The translations under genes were made by a program, and so were the position numbers. The notes beneath the pieces were generated by a model. That model ran no database searches and was not told the DNA's origin. It was given only the letters and a program-made list of their open reading frames with translations. From NCBI GenBank assembly GCA_025355165.1, contig JANYAD010000214.1:1-64000 (forward strand): DNA of 64,000 nt. Reading direction: 5' to 3'. The DNA comes from Gammaproteobacteria bacterium (GTDB lineage Bacteria > Pseudomonadota > Gammaproteobacteria > Steroidobacterales > Steroidobacteraceae). The stretch's first letter is position 1. Each line of letters starts with the position of its first letter. This document shows, one piece after another, positions 1-9,983 of the stretch.

Positions 1-97
1 CATGCAATTGTCCTGCCAAGCTCACGGGTGTCTCCCTCTGCAAAGCGATTGCTTCGCCTCGGGTCGATTTATCGTACAGGCAGCGAGCGCTAATGAC

Positions 98-673
98 TCA
101 TGCGGCAGGATGTGCAAAGGCGCGCAGCAAAAAGACAATTCCCAACACTGCGAACAATACCGCAGCGCCGTAGTGAATCGCCTTAAGAGGCAGGCGGTTC
201 GCAAAGGCCCCTCCCAAGAACACCACGGGAATATTCGCCATCATCATACCCGCCGTGGTGCCGGCGACGACGGCCAGCAGATTGGGGTAGGCGGCGGCGA
301 GGGCTAGCGTGGCAAGTTGTGTTTTATCGCCAATTTCGGCGATGAAGAAACTGGTGAGCGTGGCGAGAAACGCGCCCATGGCAGTGCTGGCTCCGGTATT
401 TTCATCGAGCTTGTCCGGCTTCAACGTCCAGATTGCCATCGCGATCATGCTGAGGCCGACCACGATCTGAAGTATATGCGGGTTGAGGAAGCTGCCGAAC
501 CATTTTCCGGCGATGCCAGCGACCAGATGATTCGCCAACGTCGCGCACAAGATACCGGCGATGATGGGCCAGGGCCGCCGATAGCGTGCTGCCAGGACCA
601 GTGACAACAGCTGCGTGCGATCGCCGATCTCTGCGATGGAGATCGTAGTAATCGACACCAAAAATGCTTCCAT
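98..673 (-). CDS. TMEM165/GDT1 (UPF0016) family cation exporter
   Basis: A 191-residue, almost wholly hydrophobic protein with two repeats of three membrane segments each. Each repeat carries the family signature E-x-G-D-[KR]-T: E15-I-G-D-R-T-Q and E113-I-G-D-K-T-Q. This is the hallmark of the GDT1/UPF0016 family, whose bacterial members export Mn(II) (MntX/MneA type) and whose eukaryotic members move Ca and Mn. The length matches bacterial homologues. The start is supported by a GGAGAGG Shine-Dalgarno just upstream. Many relatives are controlled by a yybP-ykoY manganese riboswitch; I looked upstream (674-836) and could not recognise one. Family is certain; manganese as substrate is inference. 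Confidence 0.93.
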   Translation of the reverse strand: MEAFLVSITTISIAEIGDRTQLLSLVLAARYRRPWPIIAGILCATLANHLVAGIAGKWFGSFLNPHILQIVVGLSMIAMAIWTLKPDKLDENTGASTAMGAFLATLTSFFIAEIGDKTQLATLALAAAYPNLLAVVAGTTAGMMMANIPVVFLGGAFANRLPLKAIHYGAAVLFAVLGIVFLLRAFAHPAA

Positions 674-795
674 CCCGACCTCTCCGAAAAACGCAGGCAG
701 CGAAGTATGAATGCGCCACGCTGTGAAGCTCGCGCAACAGTTTCTGTATTACGCCTAAGTGGCAACAGCGAGCACAAATTTCCGACAACATTAAA

Positions 796-809
796 CGCCG
801 GTGCCGGCG
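796..809 (-). terminator. possible intrinsic terminator of the eRF1-like gene
   Basis: A perfect 6-bp stem (CGCCGG / CCGGCG, 2-nt loop) lies about 27 nt past the stop codon at 837 and is followed on the minus strand by a short T-rich stretch (TTTAATGTTG). The U-tract is imperfect, so this is a weak call. It would separate this gene from the GDT1-family gene downstream. Confidence 0.35.
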
Positions 810-836
810 CACTCGAAAAGCGGGCGCAAGCCGCGG

Positions 837-1220
837 TTACTGCATCCGATCAAGCGCAAGAAAATGCTTGCGGGCAAACGCCAGCACTTGAGCGTCGGAT
901 GGGTGGTCTGCATTCTCCACCGCAACGATGGATTTCCCGAGCTGCGGAAATTTATCACGCAGATAACCTGCGAACTCCTGCTTGGTCTGGGCGGGACCGA
1001 TGACTAGGATTTCATGCGCGCCGTTGAGCGCTTTCGCCACGTCGTCGAAGAAATGATGATCGGCAGAGGACTTGTGACCGCCGTGCGTACTTTTGCGGCT
1101 ATGCACGCGCTGGTGCTGATCCTTCGCATGAACGACGGTTTCTTCTTGTTCGGTGGGCGTGAAGTGCCAGGCGGTCGCTTTCTGGTGATCTATCCAAACG
1201 ACGGCGTGGTAGTGTGACAT
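837..1220 (-). CDS. small eRF1-like 'translational machinery' family protein
   Basis: A 127-residue soluble, histidine-rich protein beginning MSHYHAVVWIDHQKATAWHF. The C-terminal half (HEILVIGPAQTKQEFAGYL...) has the beta-strand plus helix pattern of archaeal/eukaryotic release factor eRF1 domain-3-like proteins, which in Proteobacteria are annotated as putative translational machinery proteins; their function is not established. A longer reading frame exists upstream, but the start at 1220 is the one with an AAGGAG Shine-Dalgarno at 6-nt spacing. It is divergent from ackA, so the 1221-1298 interval must hold both promoters. Family assignment is from general sequence resemblance; function is unknown. 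Confidence 0.7.
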   Translation of the reverse strand: MSHYHAVVWIDHQKATAWHFTPTEQEETVVHAKDQHQRVHSRKSTHGGHKSSADHHFFDDVAKALNGAHEILVIGPAQTKQEFAGYLRDKFPQLGKSIVAVENADHPSDAQVLAFARKHFLALDRMQ

Positions 1221-1298
1221 CGTCATCTCCTTGTAAGCATATGCGCGCATTGTATGCTGTTGCTGTGTTCGCGTGTGGCTGTCGGTGTTTATCCTACT

Positions 1299-2414
1299 AT
1301 GCCCCAAATCTTGGCGATCAATGCAGGCTCATCGAGCATTCGTTTCGCTTTATTGGCGAGCAATGAGAACTTTTCACGAGTGCTTGATGAAAGGCTTGAG
1401 CGCGTCGGCAATCAATCGGCCGGCGCGAGCGTCGATGCGTTGATGGAAAGGCTGAGAGGAGAGTGGGGTACACCCGATGCCATCGGTCATCGAGTGGTGC
1501 ATGGAATGTTGCATACCCGACCCGAACGGGTGACGCCTGAGTTGCTGCAGGAGCTAAAGCAGATCATGCCTTATGACCCTGAACACCTGCCGCGCGAGAT
1601 TGCACTCATTGAGGCTGTGCAAGAGCGATTTCCCGGTGTACCACAGGTGGCATGCTTCGACACTGCCTTTCATCGGCAGATGCCGCCTGTGGCCACGCTA
1701 TTGCCCATCCCCCGCCGCTATGCGGCGCGCGGCGTGCAACGTTATGGCTTCCATGGCCTCTCTTACACGTTTCTCATGCGGGAATTGAAACGCCTGGGAG
1801 ATCCCGCCGCCGAGCGCGGGCGTGTGATTTTGGCGCATCTCGGCAGCGGTGCGAGCGTGGCCGCCGTGCGAAATGGCAGGAGCATCGATACCAGCATGGG
1901 CTTCACGCCGGCGGCGGGGCTGGTGATGGGTACTCGATCGGGGGATCTGGATCCGGGGATCATGAGCTATTTGGCGCGCAGCGAATCGATGACGGCGGCG
2001 CAGTTCCAGACCATGGTCAACCACGAATCGGGTCTAATCGGGATTTCTGAAACGAGCGCCGATATTCGCGATTTGTTGGAGGCCGAGAGCGTCGATGCGC
2101 GCGCGCGAGAGGCCATCGATGTCTTTTGCTATCAGTCCAAGAAATGGATCGGCGCCTTCGCAGCGAGCCTGGGCGGAGTGGACACAGTGGTGTTCGCAGG
2201 GGGCATCGGAGAGAACGCGGCGGGCGTGCGCCGGCGGATTTGCGAGGGGCTCCAGTTTATCGGCATTGAGATCGACGCCTCTCTGAATGAGAAGCATGCG
2301 GCACGCATCTCGAGCGGCGCTGTCGGCGTGCGTGTCATTCGTACCGACGAGGAATTGATAATCGCTGAGATGACTGCCCGTTTGCTCGATATGGAGCCAG
2401 GAGGGGATACATGA
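1299..2414 (+). CDS. ackA: acetate kinase
   Basis: A 371-residue ASKHA-fold kinase: acetyl phosphate + ADP to acetate + ATP. Visible signatures are the N-terminal phosphate-binding N8-A-G-S-S-S, the RYGFHGLSY segment, the adenosine region [14 protein letters not shown] and the late FAGGIGENA motif. The frame opens earlier, but the start at 1299 gives the normal N-terminus ([12 protein letters not shown]). Its last four bases (ATGA) overlap the start of the phosphoketolase gene, so the two are translationally coupled. Pairing with phosphoketolase means the acetyl phosphate made there is cashed for ATP here. Phosphotransacetylase is not in the window. Confidence 0.97.
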   Translation: MPQILAINAGSSSIRFALLASNENFSRVLDERLERVGNQSAGASVDALMERLRGEWGTPDAIGHRVVHGMLHTRPERVTPELLQELKQIMPYDPEHLPREIALIEAVQERFPGVPQVACFDTAFHRQMPPVATLLPIPRRYAARGVQRYGFHGLSYTFLMRELKRLGDPAAERGRVILAHLGSGASVAAVRNGRSIDTSMGFTPAAGLVMGTRSGDLDPGIMSYLARSESMTAAQFQTMVNHESGLIGISETSADIRDLLEAESVDARAREAIDVFCYQSKKWIGAFAASLGGVDTVVFAGGIGENAAGVRRRICEGLQFIGIEIDASLNEKHAARISSGAVGVRVIRTDEELIIAEMTARLLDMEPGGDT

Positions 2415-4789
2415 ACCAGGCTAGCGGCAAGGTCGCGCTCGATCGCGAGATGGCGCTTAAGATCGATGCTTACTGGCGCGCGGCAAACTTCTTGTCCGTC
2501 GGTCAAATCTATCTTTGCGACAACCCATTATTGAAGGAACCTTTGGAGGTTTCGCACATCAAGCGAATGTTGCTCGGGCATTGGGGTACCACACCCGGGC
2601 AGAACTTCATTTACACGCATCTGAACCGCGTCATCAAGAAATTCGATTTGGACATGATCTATATGTCCGGGCCAGGGCACGGCGGGCCTGCGGTGGTGAG
2701 TGGAACGTATCTTGAAGGAACCTACTCGGAGGTTTACTCGAATATCAGTCAGGACGAAGCGGGATTGAAGCGTTTGTTTACGCAATTCTCTTTTCCCGGA
2801 GGCATTCCGAGCCACGCCTCCGCAGAATGTCCCGGATCGATCCATGAGGGCGGCGAATTAGGCTATTCCTTAAGTCATGCATTTGGCGCCGTCTTTGACA
2901 ACACCAGTCTTATAGTGGCCTGCGTAATCGGCGATGGCGAGGCGGAAAGTGGACCTCTGGCGACATCATGGCATTCCAATAAATTCTTGAATCCAGCCAG
3001 CGATGGCGCGGTACTGCCAATTCTGCATCTCAACGGTTACAAAATCGCCAATCCCAGCCTATTGGCCCGCATTTCCCGGGATGAACTCACGCAGCTACTG
3101 CACGGTTACGGCTGGTTGCCCTTTTTCGTCGAGGGGCACGATCCTGCCCTCATGCATGAGGCGATGGCCTCGGCCCTGGATGCGGTTGTCGAAATGATCC
3201 GAGATATTCAGAGCGAGGCGCGCGGCTCGCGCGCCTCGGTGGGACGGCCGCAGTGGCCGATGATCGTGCTGATATCGCCGAAAGGCTGGACGGGGCCAAA
3301 GGTTGTCAATGGAAAACAAGTCGAGGGTACATTCCGTTCGCATCAGGTGCCGTTGACGGATCCGGCAAAGAATCCAGACCATCTCCGGCAATTGGAGGAG
3401 TGGTTGCGCAGCTACCGGCCCGCGGAACTGTTTGATGGGAACGGCCGGCTGAACGCGGAACTGCTTGAACTCGCGCCCCGCGGCGAGCGCAGAATGGGCG
3501 CGAATCCCAACGCCAATGGTGGATTGTTGTTGCGTGATTTGCGCATGCCGGATTTCGCGCAATATGCCGTGGATGTGCCCAGGCCGGGAGTGGTGGGCAT
3601 CGGCGATACGCACGTTGCGGGAAATTTCCTGCGAGATGTGGCCAAGCTCAATGCAGCACCGCGCAATTTTCGTATTTTCGGCCCCGATGAGACGCTGTCC
3701 AATGGTCTGGGGGCGGTGTTCGAGGTCACCGACCGGCAATGGATGGCTGAAACCCGGGAGGGCGATGAGTTCCTGGCGCGCAGCGGGCAGGTGATGGAGA
3801 TGTTGAGCGAGCATCAATGCGAGGGGTGGCTTGAAGGCTATCTGCTCACGGGGCGTCACGGGGTGTTCAATTGCTACGAAGCCTTCATTCATATAATCGA
3901 TTCCATGTTCAATCAACATGCCAAATGGCTCAAAGTGACCTCCGGCCTCGCGTGGCGGCGCAAGATTGCCTCGCTTAATTATCTGTTGAGCTCTCACGTC
4001 TGGCGTCAGGACCACAACGGTTTCACCCATCAAGATCCTGGCTTTCTCGATCATGTGATCAACAAGAAAGCCGAAATTGTGCGGGTGTATCTACCCCCCG
4101 ATGCCAACTGTCTTTTGTCGGTGATGGATCATTGCTTGCGCAGCCGTCATTACGTCAACGTCGTCGTGGCCGGCAAGCACCCGGCGCCGCAGTGGCTGTC
4201 GATGGAGGCGGCCGTCAAGCATTGCAGCGAGGGCATTGGGATTTGGCAATGGGCAAGCAACGATCAGTTCAGCGAGCCGGACGTGGTGATGGCTTGCGCC
4301 GGCGATGTGCCGACGCTGGAGACACTGGGCGCAGTCTCGATACTTCGCCAAGCGCTGCCGGAGCTAAAGTTGCGCGTGGTCAGCGTGGTGGATCTGATGA
4401 AACTTCAGCCCCAATCAGAGCATCCTCACGGCTTGAGCGACGATGATTTCGACGCCCTATTCACCAAGAACAAGCCCGTGATTTTCGCCTTTCACGCCTA
4501 TCCATGGCTGATCCATCGGTTGAGTTACCGCCGCCATAATCATGCCAACTTCCATGTCAGAGGCTATAAGGAGGAGGGCACCATCACCACGCCATTCGAC
4601 ATGACCGTGCTCAACGACATGGATCGCTTTCATCTGGCCATGGACGCGATCAATCGGCTGCCGCAGATCGGCAGCCGCGGCGATTATTTAAAACAACAGC
4701 TGCAGGATAAGCTGGTGGAGCATAAGCAGTACATTCGACATCACGGCGAGGACATGCCGGAAATTAGGAACTGGAGCTGGCAGTCCTAG
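2411..4789 (+). CDS. xfp: xylulose-5-phosphate/fructose-6-phosphate phosphoketolase
   Basis: A 792-residue thiamine-diphosphate enzyme, full length for the family. It splits xylulose 5-phosphate (and often fructose 6-phosphate) with phosphate to acetyl phosphate plus glyceraldehyde 3-phosphate (or erythrose 4-phosphate). Motifs: GPGHGGPA near residue 85, the ThDP/Mg site [14 protein letters not shown] near 173-187, [11 protein letters not shown], and the [13 protein letters not shown] block of the second domain. It overlaps ackA by ATGA, forming the classic phosphoketolase-acetate kinase pair. Whether it prefers Xu5P or also takes F6P cannot be read from the sequence. Confidence 0.97.
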   Translation: MNQASGKVALDREMALKIDAYWRAANFLSVGQIYLCDNPLLKEPLEVSHIKRMLLGHWGTTPGQNFIYTHLNRVIKKFDLDMIYMSGPGHGGPAVVSGTYLEGTYSEVYSNISQDEAGLKRLFTQFSFPGGIPSHASAECPGSIHEGGELGYSLSHAFGAVFDNTSLIVACVIGDGEAESGPLATSWHSNKFLNPASDGAVLPILHLNGYKIANPSLLARISRDELTQLLHGYGWLPFFVEGHDPALMHEAMASALDAVVEMIRDIQSEARGSRASVGRPQWPMIVLISPKGWTGPKVVNGKQVEGTFRSHQVPLTDPAKNPDHLRQLEEWLRSYRPAELFDGNGRLNAELLELAPRGERRMGANPNANGGLLLRDLRMPDFAQYAVDVPRPGVVGIGDTHVAGNFLRDVAKLNAAPRNFRIFGPDETLSNGLGAVFEVTDRQWMAETREGDEFLARSGQVMEMLSEHQCEGWLEGYLLTGRHGVFNCYEAFIHIIDSMFNQHAKWLKVTSGLAWRRKIASLNYLLSSHVWRQDHNGFTHQDPGFLDHVINKKAEIVRVYLPPDANCLLSVMDHCLRSRHYVNVVVAGKHPAPQWLSMEAAVKHCSEGIGIWQWASNDQFSEPDVVMACAGDVPTLETLGAVSILRQALPELKLRVVSVVDLMKLQPQSEHPHGLSDDDFDALFTKNKPVIFAFHAYPWLIHRLSYRRHNHANFHVRGYKEEGTITTPFDMTVLNDMDRFHLAMDAINRLPQIGSRGDYLKQQLQDKLVEHKQYIRHHGEDMPEIRNWSWQS

Positions 4790-4928
4790 CGCCAATCTGT
4801 CCTACACGCCCTGATGCCGCAAACCGACAGTCCCTCCGCCGCTCGGACTACGTCTCTTGGGATGCGAAGAACAATAATGCGGCGGTAACAATGGTCATTG
4901 CGCATTCCCGCGTGTCGAGGATTCCGAA

Positions 4929-7076
4929 ATTTCGAGTAATTTAGAACGGTCAAAGCAGACTGCGGGATCGCCGTTTCCGCGAGGCGCCAACTGGGACGGG
5001 CGAGGGGTCAATTTCTCGCTGTTCTCGGAATCTTCCGAGTCGGTGGAGCTGTGCCTCTTCGAGGGGCCGGAGAATATCGAGAGACGCGTCCGCATTCGTG
5101 AGCGAACCAACGGCGCGTGGCACGTCTACGTTCCGGGTGTCGGCCCGGGTCAGCGGTACGGCTATCGTGTGTACGGTCCCTATGTTCCCGAGAGCGGCTT
5201 GCGTTTCAATCCGAACAAGTTGCTGCTCGATCCGTATGCGAAGGCGCTTGGGCGCGATCTGAAGTGGGCGGACGAATTATTTGCCTATCATCTGGGCGAT
5301 CCCAGTGGCGATTTGTCTTTTGACGACAGAGATAGCGCCCCCTTCGCGCCGTTGGGCGCAGTCATCGACTCGAGTTTCGACTGGAGCGGCGAGCAGCGGC
5401 CTATCCATCCGGCGCATGAGACGCTCATTTATGAGGCTCATGTCCGCGGCATGACCCGCCTGCATCCAGATGTGCCGGAACATTTGCGCGGCACCTATGC
5501 TGGGATGGCGTCCGAGCCGGTCATTGCGCACCTGCACAAGCTGGGCGTGACAGCGCTCGAGCTCATGCCCGTGCACTATTTTGCGCACGACCGCCATCTT
5601 GTGGATCGAGGCCTACGCAACTATTGGGGCTATAACACGCTGGGATTTTTCGCCCCACACACGAGCTATGCGTCCAACTCATCGTCGCCGCAGGAGGTGA
5701 TCCGCGAGTTCAAAGGCATGGTCAAAATCCTGCACAATGCAGGCATCGAAGTCATTCTAGACGTGGTCTACAACCACACCGCCGAAGGAAACCACGCAGG
5801 TCCCACACTCTCTTTCCGAGGAATCGACAATATGGCGTATTACCGGGTAGTGCCGGGCGATCCGCGGCACTATATGGACTACACGGGGACGGGTAACACG
5901 CTCAACATGGTTCATCCGCATTCCATTCAACTGATGATGGATAGCCTTCGCTACTGGGTTACCGAAATGCATGTCGATGGGTTCAGATTCGATTTGGCCT
6001 CCGCGTTGGCGCGCGAACTCAAAGATGTCGATCAGCTGGGGGCCTTTTTCGACACGATTTATCAGGACCCGACACTGGCGCCGGTGAAATTGATCGCTGA
6101 GCCGTGGGATTTGGGAGAGGGGGGTTACCAAGTGGGAAATTTCCCGCTCGGTTGGATGGAATGGAACGGCAAGTACCGAGACACGGTGCGTAGGTTCTGG
6201 AAGGGCGACATGGGTCTGCACTCGGAAATCGCCACGCGCCTGGCGGGCAGTGCCGACCTTTACGAGATCACTCGCCGTCTGCCCTCGGCGAGCGTCAATT
6301 TTGTCACCGCGCACGACGGCTTCACGCTCAAGGACCTCGTGAGCTACGAGCATAAGCACAATCAAGCAAACGGAGAGGACAATCGCGACGGTGCGGATGA
6401 TAATAACCCCTGGAACTGCGGAGTCGAGGGGCCGAGCGACGACCCAGCCATCCTCGAACTGCGTGGCAGGCAGCGGCGAAATTTTTGGTGCTCGCTGATG
6501 TTCGCCCAGGGCTCGCCGATGATCAGCGGCGGCGATGAGATCGGCCGCACGCAGCTGGGCAACAACAATGCCTATTGCCAGGACAACGAAGTATCTTGGT
6601 ACGATTGGGACTTGTCTCTCGACGATGCGCAGTTCTTTGAGTTCGCTCAGCGCGTGGTGCAATACCGCAAGCAGCACCCTAATCTTCATCGCAGTGCCTT
6701 TTACGACTCAGATCCCGACGCAGTACACCCGGACAAAAATATCGTATGGTTCAGGGCGGATGGTAAGCGGATGGAAGGCAAAGATTGGGAAGTCGGCGGG
6801 TGGATGCGCACGCTCGGCATGTTTTTAAACGGCACGGCATCGGAAATCCGCGATTCTCACGGGGACTGCACCGATGACGCAGATTTTCTGCTGCTTATTA
6901 ACTCGCATCATAAGCCTGTGCCCTTTCGTATTTCCCACGAGCTGTATCACGGCGGATGGAGAATAGCCTTCGACACGGAGCGGCCGACACTAGAGATCGG
7001 CAAGGAAGCCGTGAAGCGCAATCGACTGGTCAATCTGGCGGCTCGCTCGCTGGTACTTTTAAGTCATGAACGCTAG
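4929..7076 (+). CDS. glgX: glycogen debranching enzyme GlgX (non-canonical start)
   Basis: A GH13 isoamylase-type enzyme that hydrolyses alpha-1,6 branches of phosphorylase-trimmed glycogen. It has an N-terminal CBM48-like domain, then the barrel motifs DVVYNHTAEG, DGFRFDLA, AEPWDLGEGGYQVGNFP and TAHDGFTLKDLV. The first canonical start codon in frame is GTG 5043 (giving MELCLFEG, 677 aa), yet the frame upstream encodes the conserved family N-terminus (SPFPRGANWDGRGVNFSLF), open back to a TAA at 4875. No ATG, GTG or TTG occurs in that stretch. ATT 4929, preceded by GAGG at 8-nt spacing, would give 715 aa, normal for GlgX. I therefore place the start there; a mutated start or an upstream indel is the alternative. 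It overlaps treY by 11 nt. Confidence 0.9.
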   Translation: MSSNLERSKQTAGSPFPRGANWDGRGVNFSLFSESSESVELCLFEGPENIERRVRIRERTNGAWHVYVPGVGPGQRYGYRVYGPYVPESGLRFNPNKLLLDPYAKALGRDLKWADELFAYHLGDPSGDLSFDDRDSAPFAPLGAVIDSSFDWSGEQRPIHPAHETLIYEAHVRGMTRLHPDVPEHLRGTYAGMASEPVIAHLHKLGVTALELMPVHYFAHDRHLVDRGLRNYWGYNTLGFFAPHTSYASNSSSPQEVIREFKGMVKILHNAGIEVILDVVYNHTAEGNHAGPTLSFRGIDNMAYYRVVPGDPRHYMDYTGTGNTLNMVHPHSIQLMMDSLRYWVTEMHVDGFRFDLASALARELKDVDQLGAFFDTIYQDPTLAPVKLIAEPWDLGEGGYQVGNFPLGWMEWNGKYRDTVRRFWKGDMGLHSEIATRLAGSADLYEITRRLPSASVNFVTAHDGFTLKDLVSYEHKHNQANGEDNRDGADDNNPWNCGVEGPSDDPAILELRGRQRRNFWCSLMFAQGSPMISGGDEIGRTQLGNNNAYCQDNEVSWYDWDLSLDDAQFFEFAQRVVQYRKQHPNLHRSAFYDSDPDAVHPDKNIVWFRADGKRMEGKDWEVGGWMRTLGMFLNGTASEIRDSHGDCTDDADFLLLINSHHKPVPFRISHELYHGGWRIAFDTERPTLEIGKEAVKRNRLVNLAARSLVLLSHER

Positions 7077-9666
7077 GTGGATCGCGACCTATCGCCTGCA
7101 GCTGCACGCAGGGTTTCCTCTGAGTGCGGCTCAAGCCGTACTGCCCTACCTGTCCGAATTGGGTATAAGCCATGTCTATTTGTCCCCATGCTTGCAGGCC
7201 GTTCCGGGAAGCCAACACGGGTACGACGTCGCGGACCCGACTCGCATCAGCGAGGATCTGGGCGGCGAGGCCGCTTGGGCAAGATTTGTAGAGGCGGCCC
7301 GAGCCTTAAGGCTTCGAATCCTGCTCGATATCGTGCCGAACCATATGGCCGCATCACATCACAACCCGTGGTGGGATCAGGTGCTGCAACATGGACCGTA
7401 TAGCCAATACGCGGAGTTTTTTGACCTCAGAAATACGATGGACGCAGCGTTTTGCGTGCATTTGTGTTCGCTCGCGAAAGCCTACGGCGCCGCTCTCGAC
7501 GCCGGCGAACTGACCCTGGAGATAGTCGATGGCAAACCGCGCGTAAAGCACTACGACAATTCGTGGCCGTTGGCGCCAGGCTCGTGGGGCGTGCTGCTTG
7601 ACGCCGGCGGTGAAGGTTGCTTTGGCGAGCTGAATCGCTTGCAGCATATCGCCGCGCCCGCCGCGGATGACCTCGCCGCCTACCGGCGAAGCGCGTTGAG
7701 CGCCGAGCAGCTTCTTAACCAGGCCAACCAAAATGGGCGCCTGCAAGCGGCGATGATAAGGATGCAGGGCGACAAAGACTCGCTCGATGCAGTACTACGC
7801 ATGCAGTTCTTCCTGCTGCATCACTGGAAGCTTGCGGGCGAGTTCACCAATTACCGGCGTTTCTTCGACATCGACACACTGATCGGTATCCGCACGGAGC
7901 TTGCTCAGGTAGTCGCGGCCACGCATGCGCGAATTGAGCAAATGATTGCGAACGACGAGATTGACGGTGTGCGTGTCGATCATCCGGACGGCTTGCGCGA
8001 ACCGCTGCAGTATTTCGAGTGGATGCGCCGGTTACTGCCGCATGGCAGGATTTATATCGAAAAAATCCTCGAAAATGACGAGCGGCTCAACGCAGATTGG
8101 CCGATCGATGGGACGGTCGGTTATGAGTTCCTCGCAAAGGTCAACCGACTGTGGATGGATGACCAGCGCATCGATGTATTGACGGCCACCTATGCCGATT
8201 TCACCGGCCAACCGGTCGACTTTGGAAAGCTGGTGCGCGAGAAGAAACGCGAAATCTTAGATTCCACATTTTCCGCCGCTCACCAGGAACTGGCTGCGAT
8301 GGCGCTTGCCATCGCGCGCAGCGACTGGCGGACCCGCGATTTGAGCCCGCGCCAATTGAGCATGGCTTTGGAAAGGTTGATCACCGCGCTGCCGATCTAT
8401 CGCACCTATCGCACGTCGGATACGCTTCACGAGCAGGATAAACGCGTTTTGGTCGAGGCTTTGCAGAGTGCGCGCATTGGCTCCCCCGAGGCCGAGGCGT
8501 CCGCATTTGATTTTTTGGCAGGATTGTTCACAAAGGCGCCGCTAAACGACATCGAGACGGATTTTATTGCCAAATGGCAGCAATTGACGCCCGCGGTGAT
8601 GGCCAAGGGGGTGGAGGACACCACGTTCTATTGCTTCGACCGGTTGGTTTCTTGCAACGAAGTGGGCTCACAAGCTTCTCTGGTCGGAATTTCCGCAGAC
8701 AGGTTTCACGAGTTCTGCCACTACTTGAGCGATCGCTGGCCCAACAGCATGCTCGCGACCTCGACCCATGACAACAAGCGCAGCGAGGATGTGCGCTCGC
8801 GCATTTCCATTATCTCGGAGATTCCGGAGCGCTGGTCCGAAGCGCTGCATCTATGGTCGCAACTCAATGCCAATGCTTGGCAGAACCGCTTGCCGGATCG
8901 GCACGCCGAGTATTTGTTGTATCAGACCCTGATTGGCGCATGGCCGATCGATCGAGAGCGCGCCTGGCAATACATGCTGAAGGCTTGCCGCGAGGCAAAA
9001 ATCAATACCTCGTGGCACGAGCCGAACATCAGCTTCGAGGAAAAAATCCGCGGCTTCGTCGGGGGTGTATTCGACACGCCGGAGTTCATCGCCAGCCTCG
9101 AGCGATTCGTACAGCCGCTAATACTGCCGGGCCGCATCAACAGCCTGGCGCAAACGCTGATCAAAATGGTGGCCCCCGGGGTACCCGATTTCTACCAGGG
9201 CACCGAGCTGTGGGACTTGAGTCTGGTCGATCCGGACAACCGCCGCCCGGTGGATTTTGCTTCTCGGTTGCAGTTGATACAACGTGCGCGGACCTTAACG
9301 GCGGGCGATGCTCTAAAGGAATGGGATTCGGGAATGCCCAAACTATGGATGACTGCGCGTCTTCTTGCAGTGCGCCGCGAGCGGGCCGAGGATTTTTCGG
9401 CCCAAAGCAAGTATCAGCCGCTGGTAGCTCAGGGTAGTCATCTGGGCCGCTTGCTGGCTTTCCGTCGCGGCGAGAATCTCATCGCTGTGGTGCCTCGCTT
9501 CACCTTGACGCTGGCCGGAGCATGGGAGGACACACGGTTGCCGCTGCCGGGCGGCGTGTGGCGCAACTTCTTTACCGGCCAAACCATTCAGCGCGAGATT
9601 TCACCCGGCGAACTATTCCTCTCATTTCCCGTGGCGCTGCTGATACGAGAGTCGAGTGATTTTTAG
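7066..9666 (+). CDS. treY: maltooligosyltrehalose synthase
   Basis: An 866-residue GH13 enzyme that isomerises the reducing-end alpha-1,4 bond of maltodextrins into an alpha,alpha-1,1 bond, the first step of the TreY-TreZ trehalose route. Motifs: the TYRLQLHAGF start, DIVPNHMA, VDGVRVDHPDG (nucleophile Asp region), the acid region IYIEKILENDE, and TSTHDNKRSEDVRSR. Length and both ends look complete. The start overlaps the end of glgX by 11 nt, so debranched glucans from GlgX feed this enzyme. The partner trehalohydrolase treZ directly downstream is destroyed in this window, so trehalose release would need a copy elsewhere. Confidence 0.96.
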   Translation: MNARWIATYRLQLHAGFPLSAAQAVLPYLSELGISHVYLSPCLQAVPGSQHGYDVADPTRISEDLGGEAAWARFVEAARALRLRILLDIVPNHMAASHHNPWWDQVLQHGPYSQYAEFFDLRNTMDAAFCVHLCSLAKAYGAALDAGELTLEIVDGKPRVKHYDNSWPLAPGSWGVLLDAGGEGCFGELNRLQHIAAPAADDLAAYRRSALSAEQLLNQANQNGRLQAAMIRMQGDKDSLDAVLRMQFFLLHHWKLAGEFTNYRRFFDIDTLIGIRTELAQVVAATHARIEQMIANDEIDGVRVDHPDGLREPLQYFEWMRRLLPHGRIYIEKILENDERLNADWPIDGTVGYEFLAKVNRLWMDDQRIDVLTATYADFTGQPVDFGKLVREKKREILDSTFSAAHQELAAMALAIARSDWRTRDLSPRQLSMALERLITALPIYRTYRTSDTLHEQDKRVLVEALQSARIGSPEAEASAFDFLAGLFTKAPLNDIETDFIAKWQQLTPAVMAKGVEDTTFYCFDRLVSCNEVGSQASLVGISADRFHEFCHYLSDRWPNSMLATSTHDNKRSEDVRSRISIISEIPERWSEALHLWSQLNANAWQNRLPDRHAEYLLYQTLIGAWPIDRERAWQYMLKACREAKINTSWHEPNISFEEKIRGFVGGVFDTPEFIASLERFVQPLILPGRINSLAQTLIKMVAPGVPDFYQGTELWDLSLVDPDNRRPVDFASRLQLIQRARTLTAGDALKEWDSGMPKLWMTARLLAVRRERAEDFSAQSKYQPLVAQGSHLGRLLAFRRGENLIAVVPRFTLTLAGAWEDTRLPLPGGVWRNFFTGQTIQREISPGELFLSFPVALLIRESSDF

Positions 9667-9927
9667 CGTAAGGGCGCCCGGGGCGAAAGGCGTCGATCTT
9701 GTGCTCGGGGAACGAAGAGTACCGCTCCAACGGCTCGCGGATGGGTATTGGCAAACGGATGCAAACGCCGAAAAGCCGCCGTGAACTTTAATGCCAGCGC
9801 CGGATGGCTGATCTTCGTTCACAATGGCGTGCTCGCGGTGTTTAATTTCAGCGCCCGCGCGCAACCGTTGCCGCTGCCGGCCGGTGAGTGGGCGCTGGTG
9901 CTGGCATCTGTTTCGCAAGATCCCTAG
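9656..9927 (+). pseudogene. treZ: treZ remnant: maltooligosyltrehalose trehalohydrolase with internal deletion
   Basis: Two pieces of one gene abut. From GTG 9656 (overlapping the end of treY) about 42 codons read FSVRAPGAKGVDLVLG...DGYWQTDA, the N-terminal E-set domain of TreZ, ending at TGA 9782-9784. From 9781, in a different frame, 48 codons read GWLIFVHNGVLAVFNFSA...PLPLPAGEWALVLAS, matching the C-terminal beta-domain of TreZ, to TAG 9925. The whole catalytic barrel (TreZ is normally about 600 residues) is missing. Gene order treY-treZ supports the identity. The assignment rests on family knowledge rather than an alignment. Confidence 0.72.
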
Positions 9928-9983
9928 GCGGCGGAAATGCCTGCTTACGCGACCTATATTTTATAAAGGAACCTAAACTCGAA

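Noticed and set aside
674-836. Possible yybP-ykoY manganese riboswitch before the GDT1-family gene.
   Set aside because: Looked for on family grounds; the conserved riboswitch elements were not recognisable in the leader, only an unrelated GC hairpin at 796-809.
3095-4054. Minus-strand frame of 319 codons.
   Set aside because: Antisense to the phosphoketolase core motifs; shadow.
5757-6689. Minus-strand frame of 310 codons.
   Set aside because: Lies wholly inside glgX, shares no family motif and has no ribosome site; shadow of high-GC coding sequence.
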